Source: Helicobacter mesocricetorum (GTDB taxonomy: Bacteria > Campylobacterota > Campylobacteria > Campylobacterales > Helicobacteraceae). Taken from it: 64,000 nucleotides of DNA. Shown in pieces: positions 9,017-19,071 of this stretch. Where the stretch lies: assembly GCF_900198605.1 (NCBI RefSeq), contig NZ_FZPJ01000015.1, positions 22,711 to 86,710 on the forward strand, read 5' to 3'. How positions within the stretch are numbered: position 1 is the first letter of the stretch; each line of letters begins with the position of its first letter. The translations under genes and the position numbers were made by a program. The notes beneath the pieces were generated by a model. That model worked only from the letters and a program-made list of their open reading frames with translations. It was not told where the DNA came from and did not search any database.

Positions 9017-10303
9017 TCACTTTTGAATGATTGTTAGAGTTTTTAACACATCAATGGCACTTTTAAGCTGAATATCATTCATAATCTGCGTAGAAGATAT
9101 TTCATTTTCCTTAGTTTTTGCTTTAATATTTTCTTTAGGATTGATTTTCTCCAATTCACCCTCTAAATGTTTTTTCAAATCAGCCTCTTTAATATTAAAT
9201 CCACCTTCATCATTAGGAACTACACCAGGTAAGACTTCAATATCAGGAGTTACTCCCACAGCTTGTATCGTCCGACCACTTGGCAAATAATAACGAGCAA
9301 TCGTTAAACGCAAAGCTTCTTTCTTTTCTGTGGGCAATACCACTTGCACACTCCCTTTACCAAAAGTAGTCTCCCCTATAAGAATTCCTCTTTTATGATC
9401 TTGCAATGCCCCTGCTACAATCTCACTCGCACTTGCACTTCCATTATTGACAAGCACGACTAAAGGGATTCTTGCATAGGGGGTTTTTGAAGTAGCTTCA
9501 TATACGATATCTTCATCTTTTACGCGTCCTTTTTGTGAAACAATCGTTCCTTCTTTAATAAACAAATTACTTAGCTCAACAGCTTGATTTAAAAGCCCTC
9601 CGGGATTATTCCTTAAATCCAAAATTATGCCATCAATTTTTTTAAATTTCTTTAGCTCTTCTTCAACCCTTTGTGCAACCTTTTTATCAAAAGAAGTTAC
9701 TCGCACATAAGCATAATCAGAATCTTCAATTTTTTTGGCATAAACAGATTCCACTTTAATATTATCCCTTGTGATATTAAAAACTAAAGGTTTAGGATTA
9801 TCTTTTCTAACAATAGTCAATTGCACCTTTGTATTAGGTTTTCCACGCATTTTATTCACAGCATCGTCTAAACTCATACTTAAAGTGCTTTCTTCATTAA
9901 TTTTTAAAATAATATCGCCACTTTTTAAACCTGCTCTATCACCCGGACTTCCTTCAATGGGAGCTATAATAGTAATACCCCCATTCTTTAAAGAGATAGT
10001 AATGCCTACCCCACCAAATTCTCCATTGGTTTGTATCCTAAGCTCTTCAAATTTTTTCTCATCTAAATAGGCAGAATGTGCATCAAGATTACTTAAAAGT
10101 CCCTCAATAGCTTTGTTAATAATCTCATCAAGTGTCAATTCATCAACATAATAATTCTCAATCGTTCCAATTACTTTTCTTAATTTATTATAAGAATCTA
10201 AACGTGAGCTTTCTGATGCTTTGGAAGCTGCAAAAACCTGAATACTAAATCCAAAAAACAATATTGCTAAAATCATTTTGAAACAAGTTTGTGTGATTTT
10301 CAT
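9017..10303 (-). CDS. ctpA: S41-family C-terminal processing protease
   Basis: This is a periplasmic serine protease that trims C-termini of envelope proteins. 428 residues: signal peptide at 1-26, helical region, PDZ domain at ~90-175 ([25 protein letters not shown]), and S41 catalytic domain. The catalytic serine lies in NNGSASASE (287-294) and the lysine is K316 in TFGKGSVQ. The C-terminal ~60 residues are charged and less conserved. It is the first gene before the pur cluster. Confidence 0.94.
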   Translation of the reverse strand: MKITQTCFKMILAILFFGFSIQVFAASKASESSRLDSYNKLRKVIGTIENYYVDELTLDEIINKAIEGLLSNLDAHSAYLDEKKFEELRIQTNGEFGGVGITISLKNGGITIIAPIEGSPGDRAGLKSGDIILKINEESTLSMSLDDAVNKMRGKPNTKVQLTIVRKDNPKPLVFNITRDNIKVESVYAKKIEDSDYAYVRVTSFDKKVAQRVEEELKKFKKIDGIILDLRNNPGGLLNQAVELSNLFIKEGTIVSQKGRVKDEDIVYEATSKTPYARIPLVVLVNNGSASASEIVAGALQDHKRGILIGETTFGKGSVQVVLPTEKKEALRLTIARYYLPSGRTIQAVGVTPDIEVLPGVVPNDEGGFNIKEADLKKHLEGELEKINPKENIKAKTKENEISSTQIMNDIQLKSAIDVLKTLTIIQK

Positions 10304-10429
10304 TCTCTCAACCTAAAATTTTATTTATTAATGCAGGAATTGTAGCTTATCATCTCTGAAAAAAATATAATTTCGTTTAAAACCATACAGGCTAATAAAA
10401 CTAAAATATATTTTTTATGTTATTTTCGA

Positions 10430-10435
10430 TACAAT
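10430..10435 (+). promoter_or_regulatory. Putative -10 box of recA
   Basis: TACAAT lies about 27 bases upstream of the recA ATG, within an A/T-rich periodic stretch typical of Campylobacterota sigma-70 promoters. AGGAGA precedes the ATG. I see no SOS (LexA) box, which fits the absence of LexA from this group. Confidence 0.5.
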
Positions 10436-10461
10436 CAAAATTTTAAATTTTAGGAGAAAAA

Positions 10462-11493
10462 ATGGCATTAGATGAAAGTAAGCAAAAAGCCATAGAACTT
10501 GCTATCAAACAAATCGATAAAGCTTTTGGGAAAGGTGCATTAATTAGACTTGGAGATAAACCTGTTGAAAAAATTGATTGTATTAGCACAGGTTCTTTAG
10601 GGTTAGATATTGCACTTGGCATTGGTGGGATTCCAAAGGGACGAATTATTGAAGTTTATGGTCCTGAAAGCTCTGGTAAAACCACACTTGCGCTACAAGT
10701 TGTTGCAGAATGTCAAAAAAACGGGGGAATTTGTGCTTTTATAGATGCTGAACACGCTTTAGATGTTACTTATGCAAAACGATTAGGCGTAGATGTGGAA
10801 AACCTCCTTGTATCACAGCCTGATTTTGGGGAACAAGCTTTAGAAATATTAGAAACACTCACAAGAAGTGGGGGTGTAGATTTAATCATTATTGATTCTG
10901 TGGCAGCACTTACTCCAAAAAGTGAAATTGAAGGAGATATGGGCGACCAACATGTGGGACTTCAAGCAAGATTAATGAGTCAAGCATTAAGAAAGGTTAC
11001 AGGCATTATCCACAAAATGAACACCACCGTTATCTTTATCAATCAAATTCGTATGAAAATTGGCGTAATGGGCTATGGAAGCCCAGAGACAACAACAGGT
11101 GGTAATGCTTTAAAGTTTTATGCAAGTGTTAGAATTGATGTAAGAAGAATCGCAAGCTTAAAACAAGGAGAGCAAAATATAGGAAATCGCGTCAAAGCAA
11201 AAGTTGTAAAAAACAAAGTTGCACCTCCTTTTAGAGGAGCAGAATTTGATATTATGTTTGGAGAGGGCATCAGCAAAGAGGGAGAATTAATAGACTATGG
11301 AGTAAAGCTTGATATTATCGACAAAAGTGGTGCTTGGTTTAGCTATGGAGATAAAAAGCTAGGGCAAGGCAAAGAAAATGCTAAGGTATTCTTAAAAGAA
11401 AATCCAGAAATCTCTCAAGAAATAGAAGAAAAAATCAAATCATCTATTTCTATCTCTGATGATTTATCCAATACTTCAGAAGATGATGAATAA
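10462..11493 (+). CDS. recA: Recombinase RecA
   Basis: RecA forms filaments on single-stranded DNA and drives homologous recombination and repair. 343 residues. Walker A is GPESSGKT (67-74); the L1/L2 region includes [14 protein letters not shown]. Length and colinearity are normal. It is followed 30 bases later by eno. Confidence 0.98.
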   Translation: MALDESKQKAIELAIKQIDKAFGKGALIRLGDKPVEKIDCISTGSLGLDIALGIGGIPKGRIIEVYGPESSGKTTLALQVVAECQKNGGICAFIDAEHALDVTYAKRLGVDVENLLVSQPDFGEQALEILETLTRSGGVDLIIIDSVAALTPKSEIEGDMGDQHVGLQARLMSQALRKVTGIIHKMNTTVIFINQIRMKIGVMGYGSPETTTGGNALKFYASVRIDVRRIASLKQGEQNIGNRVKAKVVKNKVAPPFRGAEFDIMFGEGISKEGELIDYGVKLDIIDKSGAWFSYGDKKLGQGKENAKVFLKENPEISQEIEEKIKSSISISDDLSNTSEDDE

Positions 11494-11523
11494 CCCCTAA
11501 ATAATCTAAATTAAGGAGAAATA

Positions 11524-12804
11524 ATGACTTTTATTGATGAAATTCACGCAGAGGAAGTTTTAGATAGTCGGGGGAATCCTACCATTAAAGCAACTGTTAT
11601 TTTAAGTGATGGTAGCATAGGAAGTGCTATTGTCCCTAGTGGTGCAAGCACCGGAAAAAGAGAGGCTTTAGAATTAAGAGATGGGGATGAACGTTTTTTG
11701 GGAAAAGGCGTTTTAAAAGCTTGTGAAAATATACAAACAACTATCTACGATGCCATTAGCGGATTAAATCCTTATGAACAAACTATGATTGATAATCTCT
11801 TAATAGAAGCCGATAATACAGAGAATTTTTCTAATTTAGGTGCTAATGCCACACTAGGTGTTTCTATGGCTGTTGCTAGGGCTGCAGCAAAAAGCTTAAA
11901 TATCCCGCTTTATCGGTATTTAGGTGGGGCTAATGCCCTAACACTTCCTATTCCTATGCTAAATATCATCAATGGGGGGAGTCACGCCGATAATACCGTA
12001 GATTTTCAAGAATATATGATTATGCCTCTTGGTTTTGATACTTTTAGCGAAGCACTAAGGGCTAGTGCAGAAATCTACCAATATCTAAAAAAAATCCTTA
12101 AAGATTCTAAACACATTACAAGCATTGGTGATGAGGGTGGATTTGCACCCAATCTAAAAAACAACGAAGAACCCTTGCAAATTATTTCAGAAGCTATCAA
12201 AAAAGCCGGTTATAAAGAAGGAGAACAAATCTTCCTTGCTCTTGACATCGCAAGCAGTGAATTTGTCAATCAAGCAGGTATTTACTCCCTCAAAGGTGAG
12301 AACAGAGAGCTTTGCGCAGAAGAGCTTATTGAATATTATGAGAAACTTATCGCAAAATATCCTATCATCTCCATAGAAGATGGTTTAAGTGAAGATGATT
12401 GGGAAGGTTGGGCGAAACTCACACAAAAATTAGGAGATAAGATTCAGCTAGTAGGAGATGATTTATTTGTAACCAATGCAAAAATACTCTCAAAGGGCAT
12501 TCAACAAAATATCGCCAATGCCATTCTTATTAAGCCCAACCAAATTGGAACTATCACGCAAACTATGGAAACCATACGTTTAGCTCAAAGAAATAACTAC
12601 AAATGCATTATGAGTCATCGGAGTGGAGAGAGCGAAGATACTTTCATAGCAGACTTTGCTGTGGCACTTAATACAGGAGAGATTAAGACAGGTTCTACGG
12701 CAAGAAGTGAGAGAATGGCAAAATATAATCGCTTATTAGCTATCGAAAATGAACTCCCCCATTCAGTCTATCTAGGAAAAACACTCTTTAAGATGTTGAA
12801 ATGA
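11524..12804 (+). CDS. eno: Enolase (phosphopyruvate hydratase)
   Basis: Enolase interconverts 2-phosphoglycerate and phosphoenolpyruvate. 426 residues with the N-terminal SRGNPT and [10 protein letters not shown] segments, the [11 protein letters not shown] and [10 protein letters not shown] metal-site segments, KPNQIGT (catalytic lysine region) and SHRSGE. GGAGA lies 5 bases upstream of the ATG. It overlaps the next gene by 4 bases. Confidence 0.98.
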   Translation: MTFIDEIHAEEVLDSRGNPTIKATVILSDGSIGSAIVPSGASTGKREALELRDGDERFLGKGVLKACENIQTTIYDAISGLNPYEQTMIDNLLIEADNTENFSNLGANATLGVSMAVARAAAKSLNIPLYRYLGGANALTLPIPMLNIINGGSHADNTVDFQEYMIMPLGFDTFSEALRASAEIYQYLKKILKDSKHITSIGDEGGFAPNLKNNEEPLQIISEAIKKAGYKEGEQIFLALDIASSEFVNQAGIYSLKGENRELCAEELIEYYEKLIAKYPIISIEDGLSEDDWEGWAKLTQKLGDKIQLVGDDLFVTNAKILSKGIQQNIANAILIKPNQIGTITQTMETIRLAQRNNYKCIMSHRSGESEDTFIADFAVALNTGEIKTGSTARSERMAKYNRLLAIENELPHSVYLGKTLFKMLK

Positions 12805-13046
12805 AAAATAAGACCATAGCCTATCAAGAGATATTTCCTCTACTCCCTATTTTTAGTCTTGCCTTGATAGTTTGTATTGCAGGAATCTATTTTGGCAATC
12901 TACTTTTTGGTAGTAACTCCTTAAGTGTCTTATTAGAGCTTGAAGAAAAAGAAAAAAAAATGCGTCAAGAGGTAAATTTTCTCACACACCAAAACGCAAA
13001 CTTACAAAAAGAGCTTTTTGAATTAAAAGGCTTGGAACCACAATGA
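12801..13046 (+). CDS. FtsB/DivIC-like septum-formation initiator protein
   Basis: 81 residues with one membrane segment (residues ~13-34) followed by a coiled coil ([20 protein letters not shown]). This is the plan of FtsB/DivIC cell-division proteins, which sit at the divisome with FtsL and FtsQ. Position after eno is as I recall from H. pylori. Overlaps of 4 bases on both sides (ATGA) suggest coupling. The assignment rests on architecture and context, not a specific motif. Confidence 0.65.
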   Translation: MKNKTIAYQEIFPLLPIFSLALIVCIAGIYFGNLLFGSNSLSVLLELEEKEKKMRQEVNFLTHQNANLQKELFELKGLEPQ

Positions 13047-13792
13047 AAAGAATTATCCTCCTATTTGCTTTACCTTCATTATTATTTGCTAATGAACCAA
13101 GAAAGTTACCAGAAATACCAACACTCAATGTAGATCCAACCCCCAATGTGGATCCAACTCTCACACCTGTTATAGATACAACCAATAATATGGGAAATAC
13201 TCAAACATCACAATTCTCACGAAATCCTTTTGATGCTCTAGTAACCCCAAAATCAAGCGGACAATTATCGAATCTACCCGAACTTAATTTATTTACTAAA
13301 ACAGAAATTACACTTCCCTCAACGGCAAGAAAAATTAAAAAAATAACCATAGACTACCAAAATCTTGATGGTTCTATTACAACCTTTGAAAAGGTTTTAG
13401 ATGGCAATATAGATTGGCATCTTCCCTTGACCCTAACACAAGAAATCCAATTACCTAATATGCGATTAGATCCAAAACTAACTCCAAAACCCAATTTTAC
13501 TTTGGGTGATTCTTTTAACTTCAATATCAATAAGCAAAAAACCCTATTAAAAACTTCCCTTAGCCTTATACGAAATTTCACTCTTACCTCACCTACTCGC
13601 CTTATACTAGACTTTAAAAGCACTACCAATAAAGCACTAAGCCAATCCTTAACAACCAATCTCCCTTTTATCACAAAAGTTAGTTTAGAAACTCATTTAG
13701 ACTTTTATCGAATCACCCTAAATCTTGATGGACAATACAACTATTCTATCAATGCTAATAAAGAGGGGGCATTAGAAATTGACTTATATTAA
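13043..13792 (+). CDS. AMIN-domain envelope protein
   Basis: 249 residues with a signal peptide (RIILLFALPSLLFA). A low-complexity Pro/Thr-rich linker follows, with the repeated element NVDPT. The C-terminal half resembles an AMIN domain (PTRLILDFKSTT ... FITKVSLETHLDFYRITLNL), which in other proteins directs them to septal or pole peptidoglycan. No amidase domain is attached. It overlaps aroK by 14 bases. Confidence 0.7.
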   Translation: MKRIILLFALPSLLFANEPRKLPEIPTLNVDPTPNVDPTLTPVIDTTNNMGNTQTSQFSRNPFDALVTPKSSGQLSNLPELNLFTKTEITLPSTARKIKKITIDYQNLDGSITTFEKVLDGNIDWHLPLTLTQEIQLPNMRLDPKLTPKPNFTLGDSFNFNINKQKTLLKTSLSLIRNFTLTSPTRLILDFKSTTNKALSQSLTTNLPFITKVSLETHLDFYRITLNLDGQYNYSINANKEGALEIDLY

Positions 13793-14270
13793 CCTTGTGT
13801 TAATCGGTTTTATGGGTAGTGGGAAAAGTAGCGTTGCAAAATCACTTTACCAAAAGACTAAAAAATTAGTTTTAGATAGTGATAAAATCATTGCAAATAA
13901 CGAAAATTTAAATATTGCACAAATATTCGCCTCTAAGGGGGAGAGCTATTTTAGACAATGCGAAAAAGAATTTTGCCATTTTGTGAGCAAAAATATTCAA
14001 AACTGCATTATTGCGACAGGAGGAGGAATGCCTCTATTTTGTGATGTAAGCACAATGGGAAAAGTTTTTTTTCTACACTTAGAATTTGACAATATCCTCT
14101 CTAGACTCTCAAAAAAAGAAATCCAAAAGCGTCCCCTTTTTCAGGATAAAAACCAAGCCTTAAAGCTTTATCTAAAACGATTAGAGGTTTATAAAAGCTG
14201 TGCAGATGTTATGATTAATGCCAACCAAAGCTTAGAAAAAATCTCTGAAGACATTTTACAATCCTTATGA
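13779..14270 (+). CDS. aroK: Shikimate kinase
   Basis: This enzyme phosphorylates shikimate in the aromatic amino-acid pathway. 163 residues, P-loop GFMGSGKS (10-17), the shikimate-binding DSDK near residue 35, and GGGMPLF. The start is a TTG: AGAGGGGG ends 9 bases before it and the frame fits the family N-terminus, so the gene overlaps its upstream neighbour by 14 bases. A GTG six codons later is a weaker alternative. Confidence 0.93.
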   Translation: MTYINLVLIGFMGSGKSSVAKSLYQKTKKLVLDSDKIIANNENLNIAQIFASKGESYFRQCEKEFCHFVSKNIQNCIIATGGGMPLFCDVSTMGKVFFLHLEFDNILSRLSKKEIQKRPLFQDKNQALKLYLKRLEVYKSCADVMINANQSLEKISEDILQSL

Positions 14271-15361
14271 AAAAACCTCTTTTTATTCGCTTTAAAAATA
14301 CAAAAATCGGTGGTGCAGAATTATATCTTTGTAGAATAACACAAGCCATTTACGATAAAAATCCCCCTATTTTTTCAAGCGGCAATTATTCTCAAGATTC
14401 CAAGCTATTTATAAAAATTCCAAAATTTTTACCCTCTTTTTTGGCTTTTCTTTACTTCTTGTATCATTATGAAAAATTCCGCAAATCCAATCCACAATTT
14501 CTTTATTTTAGTCTAGAGAGAGTTTTACACTGCGATATTTATCGTGCAGGGGATGGCATTCACAGACAATGGTTAGCGATAAAAACCCATAATAATCCTT
14601 TTAAAAAATTCAAAACTTTCTTTAATCCTATGAATCTCCTCTATACCTTTTTAGAACCAAAACTCTTTAAAAATACTAAAAAAATCATCGCTAACTCCCA
14701 AATGATAAAAGATTCACTTATTGAATACTTCGGTATCCCCCCTAGTAAAATTGAAGTTATTTATAATGGTATTAAAATCCCAAAGATTATCAACAAACCT
14801 AAAGCCAAAGAATCACTTATCAAAAAATTTCCCGACTTAAAAGACAAAACATTAATCCTTTTTGTAGGAAGCGGATATGCAAGAAAAGGATTAAAAGAAG
14901 CTATTCTTATACTTTCAAAGCTTAATTCTAAACAATGGTATTTTCTTATTATTGGCAAAGATAAAAAGGTTGCGTATTACCAAAAACTCGTTAAAAAATT
15001 ATCTTTAGAAGAACATATTTTATTTCTAAACGCACAAGAAAACATAGAATCTTTTTATCAAGCAAGTGATATTTTCTTATTTCCCACAGCCTATGAACCT
15101 TGTTCAAATGCCACCTTAGAAGCGGCAAGCTATGAAAATGCTATCCTTACTACGAAACAAAATGGGGCAGGAGAGCTGTTTTCAAGTAATCTTCTTTTGG
15201 AGAGTCCTCAAGAGATTTCAAAAGGTTGTGAAATTTTAAATACACTCTTAGAAAATCAACAATTACTCTCTACACTACAAAAAGAATGCGCAAAAGCCGT
15301 CCAGCACCTAACCTTACAAAATCATTTAGACAAAACATTAGAGATTATAAAAAACTTATGA
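14267..15361 (+). CDS. GT4-type glycosyltransferase, probable LPS core enzyme
   Basis: 364 residues with the two-Rossmann GT-B plan of family GT4. The N-terminal GGAELYL loop and the C-terminal YEPCSNATLEAASYENAI element, which carries the EX7E donor-binding motif, are visible, as is FVGSGYARKGL. The GDGIHRQWL segment is typical of WaaG-like core transferases of Campylobacterota. It overlaps aroK by 4 bases and the next gene by 4 bases. The pairing with a heptosyltransferase gene supports a role in lipopolysaccharide inner-core assembly; the sugar is unknown. Confidence 0.8.
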   Translation: MKKPLFIRFKNTKIGGAELYLCRITQAIYDKNPPIFSSGNYSQDSKLFIKIPKFLPSFLAFLYFLYHYEKFRKSNPQFLYFSLERVLHCDIYRAGDGIHRQWLAIKTHNNPFKKFKTFFNPMNLLYTFLEPKLFKNTKKIIANSQMIKDSLIEYFGIPPSKIEVIYNGIKIPKIINKPKAKESLIKKFPDLKDKTLILFVGSGYARKGLKEAILILSKLNSKQWYFLIIGKDKKVAYYQKLVKKLSLEEHILFLNAQENIESFYQASDIFLFPTAYEPCSNATLEAASYENAILTTKQNGAGELFSSNLLLESPQEISKGCEILNTLLENQQLLSTLQKECAKAVQHLTLQNHLDKTLEIIKNL

Positions 15362-16383
15362 ATATCCTTATTAGAATCCCCAATTGGTTAGGCGATGCAG
15401 TAATGGCAACTTTTGCAATGGAGATTCTTTATCAAACTTATCCACAAGCCCATTTTTATTTAGTAGGGAGCGAAGTTAGTTGCGAACTCTTTAGGCATTA
15501 CCCAAACACCACACTTCTAGTTGATAATAGCAAAAAGAAAAACTTTAGAATACTCCATTTGTATGCTTTGGCTAAAAAGATTCCTCCTTGTGATATTGCT
15601 TTTACCTTTCAAAACAACTTTTTATCAGCTTTGTTTTTATTTTTTAATCAAGCAAAAGAACGTATAGGATACAACAAAGAAATGCGCTCACTCCTGCTTA
15701 CTAAAGCCCCTAAAAAACAAGCAAATCTACACGAATCCTTGCATTTTAGCTCTCTTATAAAAACACTTATTCCAAACACTAATCTCAGCCCTAAACTATA
15801 TTTAAGAAAATCTCCTTTAGAGGTTTTCTTACCACAACATTGGCAAAACCAAAAAATAGCAGGTATCAATGCAGGTGCAGCCTTTGGTAGTGCAAAACGT
15901 TGGAAAGAAGAATATTTTGCAGAAGTTATTGCTTTTTTATTAGACAAAAATTTCAAAATTCTACTCTTTGGAATAGCATCAGAAACCACTATTAATGACA
16001 AGATTCTCTCTTTTTTGCCACCCAATCCTCAAAATATTTTAAATTTAAGCGGACAAACAACCATTCAAAGCCTTATGGCTTATATACAAAAGAGCCATCT
16101 GTTTATAACTAATGATAGTGGTCCTATGCACATTGCAGCAGCATTTGAAGTTCCAACTTTAGCAATCTTTGGTCCCACTAATGAGCAAGAAACTTCCCCC
16201 TTTAATGCAAAAAATGCCCATATTATTTCACTAAAAACACTCAATCAACCCCTCTTCTGCCAACCCTGCAAAAAAAGAATCTGCCCTCTCCCCCAAGATT
16301 CTAGAGCTTTTCACGCCTGTATGATAGATTTAAAACCCTCCTTTATTATCAAAAGAATTCAATCCCTTATAAGCAATATTTAA
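15358..16383 (+). CDS. waaF: ADP-heptose--LPS heptosyltransferase, WaaF type
   Basis: This GT9 enzyme probably adds the second heptose to the LPS inner core at the cytoplasmic membrane face. 341 residues beginning NILIRIPNWLGDAVM, which is the usual start. NAGAAFGSAKRW, TNDSGPMHIAAA and FGPTNEQETSPF are the ADP-heptose-binding elements. The cysteine-rich end (FCQPCKKRICP) is typical. The frame extends 24 codons upstream, but the ATG at 15358 overlaps the preceding stop (ATGA) and matches the family N-terminus. Confidence 0.88.
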   Translation: MNILIRIPNWLGDAVMATFAMEILYQTYPQAHFYLVGSEVSCELFRHYPNTTLLVDNSKKKNFRILHLYALAKKIPPCDIAFTFQNNFLSALFLFFNQAKERIGYNKEMRSLLLTKAPKKQANLHESLHFSSLIKTLIPNTNLSPKLYLRKSPLEVFLPQHWQNQKIAGINAGAAFGSAKRWKEEYFAEVIAFLLDKNFKILLFGIASETTINDKILSFLPPNPQNILNLSGQTTIQSLMAYIQKSHLFITNDSGPMHIAAAFEVPTLAIFGPTNEQETSPFNAKNAHIISLKTLNQPLFCQPCKKRICPLPQDSRAFHACMIDLKPSFIIKRIQSLISNI

Positions 16384-16411
16384 TTAAAATAACCCCCAAC
16401 AGAGGTATAAA

Positions 16412-17269
16412 ATGAGGACGATACAAATAGGGCATTCTCCAGATGCTGATGATATTTTTATGTATTATGCTATCGCATTTGGGTGGGTTGGGGATTCCAT
16501 AAATTTTAAAAATCAATCACTTGATATACAAACCCTCAATGAAATGGCACTTAATGGGATATTAGACATCTCTGCTATTTCTTTTGGTGTTTATCCTCTT
16601 TTATTCCAAGAACAATGCCTTTTAAGAACCGGAGTAAGCTTTGGTGAAGGCTATGGTCCAAAACTTATCAAAAAAAGAGGAGTTGTGCTAAAGCGAAATT
16701 TTAAAGTTGCTTTAAGCGGGATTCATACAACTAATGCCTTACTCTTTAAAATCGCCTATCCACAAGCTAAAATCTATTACAAAAACTTTTTAGAAATTGA
16801 AAAAGCCGTTTTAAGTGGAGAAGTTGATGCTGGGGTTTTAATCCACGAATCTATTTTAGAATATGATTCTACCTTAGAAGTAGAAAAGGAGATTTGGGAT
16901 ATTTGGAATGACTACAATCAAGAAGGACTCCCCCTACCCCTTGGAGGAATGTGCATACGACGTTCCATCCCTCTAAGTCTAGCAATAGAATGCGAAGAAA
17001 TCTTAACTAAAGCCATAAAGATAGGCTTAGAACACAAGCAACTCCTCTCGAAAATGCTTTTAGAGAGGAATCTTATTCGGGTAGATTCGCAAAAGCTAGA
17101 ACATTATTTAAATCTCTACGCTAACCATCATTCTATATCACTTTCTAACACACAAATAAAAGCCATTAATATGCTTTTTAAACTCGGTTATGACAGAGGC
17201 TATTATCCTCAACTCCTTGAAGCCAATGACTGCCTTATTCCTATAGAATATAAACAATTCCGCCATTAA
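16412..17269 (+). CDS. mqnD: 1,4-dihydroxy-6-naphthoate synthase, futalosine menaquinone pathway
   Basis: MqnD converts cyclic de-hypoxanthine futalosine to 1,4-dihydroxy-6-naphthoate in menaquinone synthesis, the route used by Helicobacter and Campylobacter. 285 residues with the opening IGHSPDADDIFMYYAIAFGW, the ISAISFGVYPL segment and GMCIRRS. AGAGG precedes the ATG. The stop overlaps the convergent tonB stop by 4 bases. Menaquinone feeds the bc1 complex encoded nearby. Confidence 0.92.
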   Translation: MRTIQIGHSPDADDIFMYYAIAFGWVGDSINFKNQSLDIQTLNEMALNGILDISAISFGVYPLLFQEQCLLRTGVSFGEGYGPKLIKKRGVVLKRNFKVALSGIHTTNALLFKIAYPQAKIYYKNFLEIEKAVLSGEVDAGVLIHESILEYDSTLEVEKEIWDIWNDYNQEGLPLPLGGMCIRRSIPLSLAIECEEILTKAIKIGLEHKQLLSKMLLERNLIRVDSQKLEHYLNLYANHHSISLSNTQIKAINMLFKLGYDRGYYPQLLEANDCLIPIEYKQFRH

Positions 17270-18105
17270 TGAATGCGGTAATGAAATTGAATCCTAACCT
17301 TTGTTTTTACGCTTGGATAAGGGTAATCCTTATAAGCCACCTCTATGGTGTGCTGACTATTTTTATCAAGAAGTTGATACCCGCTAGAAGTTAAAAATTT
17401 CAAATCAGAGATATTTCCATTGGGATATAAATAAAATTCTACGATATTTTTTCCTTGCTGCCCTGTCCTACCTGCTACTCGTGGATATTTTAGATAAGAT
17501 TGCGTAATTTTACCTATTGCCTTCAAATTATCTTCTAAAAATTTACGCTCTTCCACACTTAAAGAATGCAAATCCTCTCCATAAAGTTCTGCCATTTCTT
17601 TATTGGGTGGATTAAAAGTATTTTTTCCAAGACTATAAATGGAGGGAGAAGAGGGCTTATTTTCAGGCATTGTTTCTTGGGCAAGAGATTGGGGCAAATC
17701 TTCCTTTTGAGGTTTGATTTCTACTTTTTGTGGAGCAGAAGGTGCTGTTTTTATCTTTTTCTCTTTAGGCTTTTCTTGCTCTTTAGGTTTTGCCTTTTTT
17801 TTCTCCGTTGGCACATCTTGCTTTAGAGGTTTTGTTACAGGTTTTTCATTTTGTGCAAACTTCTGGTTTTGTGGAGGAGTTAATATTTCTTTAGGAGGTG
17901 TAACAAACTTAAAATCCCTAATATTAATGCGTTCTTTTTCTTGATTTCCATATTTTTCTAAATTTTGTAAATCTTCTTTTGAAAAATCCCAAAACAATAA
18001 AACAATCATCACTAAATGTAATGAAAAAGATACAAAAAATGCCACTATACTTCGTGCTTTAGAATCCTCATTGCTTTTTATATCATTTCTTACTTTTCTC
18101 AACAT
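17266..18105 (-). CDS. tonB: Energy transducer TonB
   Basis: TonB carries proton-motive energy from ExbBD in the inner membrane to outer-membrane receptors. 279 residues: short cytoplasmic tail, one membrane anchor (residues ~20-42, IVAFFVSFSLHLVMIVLLFW), a long Pro/Lys/Glu-rich periplasmic spacer (~75-150) and a C-terminal TonB domain (GKNIVEFYLYPNGNISDLKF, YKDYPYPSVKTKVRIQFHY). exbBD are not adjacent. The specific receptors cannot be told. Confidence 0.85.
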   Translation of the reverse strand: MLRKVRNDIKSNEDSKARSIVAFFVSFSLHLVMIVLLFWDFSKEDLQNLEKYGNQEKERINIRDFKFVTPPKEILTPPQNQKFAQNEKPVTKPLKQDVPTEKKKAKPKEQEKPKEKKIKTAPSAPQKVEIKPQKEDLPQSLAQETMPENKPSSPSIYSLGKNTFNPPNKEMAELYGEDLHSLSVEERKFLEDNLKAIGKITQSYLKYPRVAGRTGQQGKNIVEFYLYPNGNISDLKFLTSSGYQLLDKNSQHTIEVAYKDYPYPSVKTKVRIQFHYRIH

Positions 18106-18170
18106 ACCATTTATCCATAAAAAACAATTCTATACTAATAACAAAAATCTAAGATTCTTGCATTAGAGTT

Positions 18171-18608
18171 TTATTGTTTCTCTTGTAATAACCTTTCAAA
18201 ATTTTTAATATTATATTTATCTACTATACTTATCCCATTGGGACTTAGTAAAACTAAATAACGTATCCCATAAGCCTCAAAGATAACAAGTTTTGTTTGA
18301 ATCCCTAAAGTCATAGTTGCAACAATACTAATATCGTTTAAATTTTCTTTATTTTTAAATAGCTCCAATAAAGAATGATTCTTATGAGAAGTTATACGAT
18401 TCTTCGCATACCAAAGAAAAATCAACAAACCCACTAGAATAAGGATTACTCCTATATATTGGAATAAATCAATACTCTCTAATGGAGATTTTGCCATTTC
18501 AAAAGGAAAGCCATCATTGCTACTTTGAAACTTGTTTAAAGAGGTAGAAGAGCTTTCTTGTGCTAATCCATTCAATAACAAAATACAATAAAATAGCAAA
18601 ATCCTCAT
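18171..18608 (-). CDS. fliO: FliO-like flagellar export-gate assembly protein
   Basis: 145 residues: a signal-peptide-like start, one membrane segment at ~50-70 (IGVILILVGLLIFLWYAKNR), and a small cytoplasmic beta domain (IQTKLVIFEAYGIRYLVLLS) that matches FliO architecture. FliO assists assembly of the FliPQR export gate. It overlaps fliN by 4 bases, the usual partner. Sequence conservation of FliO is weak, so the call depends on context. Confidence 0.65.
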   Translation of the reverse strand: MRILLFYCILLLNGLAQESSSTSLNKFQSSNDGFPFEMAKSPLESIDLFQYIGVILILVGLLIFLWYAKNRITSHKNHSLLELFKNKENLNDISIVATMTLGIQTKLVIFEAYGIRYLVLLSPNGISIVDKYNIKNFERLLQEKQ

Positions 18609-18964
18609 ACTGTGCTGATACTTTCCCTTGTGAGATAATAAACAATGGCATTAGAATCTAAAATCTCATTTACACGAATTGCAAGATTTTTTTCATAAAC
18701 CATTACTTCTCCCTTACCTATAATTCGTCTGTTGATGAATATTTCCACACTTTCACCGGCAGGTTTTTGTAAATCGATAATAGAACCTTTCTCAAAACGT
18801 AAAATATCTAATAATGGGATTTTCGTTGCACCTAATTCCGAACAAAACAGCACTTCCATATCTAAAAGCCCACTATAATTCTCCATAATTCCCTCAAGAT
18901 AACGAGCCAAATCTTCTTCCTTGGGAACTTGAACTTTTGCTAATGTAAATTCATCTGCTGGCAT
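18605..18964 (-). CDS. fliN: Flagellar motor switch protein FliN
   Basis: FliN forms the lower C-ring of the flagellar motor and helps dock export substrates. 119 residues with the SpoA domain at ~45-115 (VLFCSELGATKIPLLDILRF, GSIIDLQKPAGESVEIFINR). It starts a short operon with the fliO-like gene; GGGAT lies just upstream of the ATG. Confidence 0.92.
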   Translation of the reverse strand: MPADEFTLAKVQVPKEEDLARYLEGIMENYSGLLDMEVLFCSELGATKIPLLDILRFEKGSIIDLQKPAGESVEIFINRRIIGKGEVMVYEKNLAIRVNEILDSNAIVYYLTRESISTV

Positions 18965-18993
18965 TTTATCCCTTTTGTTGGATTTAAAAAGGT

Positions 18994-18999
18994 ATTATA
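18994..18999 (-). promoter_or_regulatory. Putative -10 box of fliN-fliO
   Basis: TATAAT on the minus strand about 30 bases upstream of fliN, inside the short palindrome GGTTATAATACC. It looks like a sigma-70 box rather than a sigma-54 or sigma-28 flagellar promoter. Confidence 0.45.
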
Positions 19000-19071
19000 A
19001 CCTAATCTAGGAATAAAAACAAAGGATTAATAATAAAGAAGTATCAAATACTAGCTTTTGCCAGTATTTGA

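Noticed and set aside
13354..13674. Minus-strand frame within the AMIN-domain gene
   Set aside because: No ribosome site or family likeness; it is a shadow of the plus-strand gene.
15286..15357. Upstream start of the heptosyltransferase
   Set aside because: It would overlap the preceding gene by 76 bases; the ATG at 15358 matches the family N-terminus.
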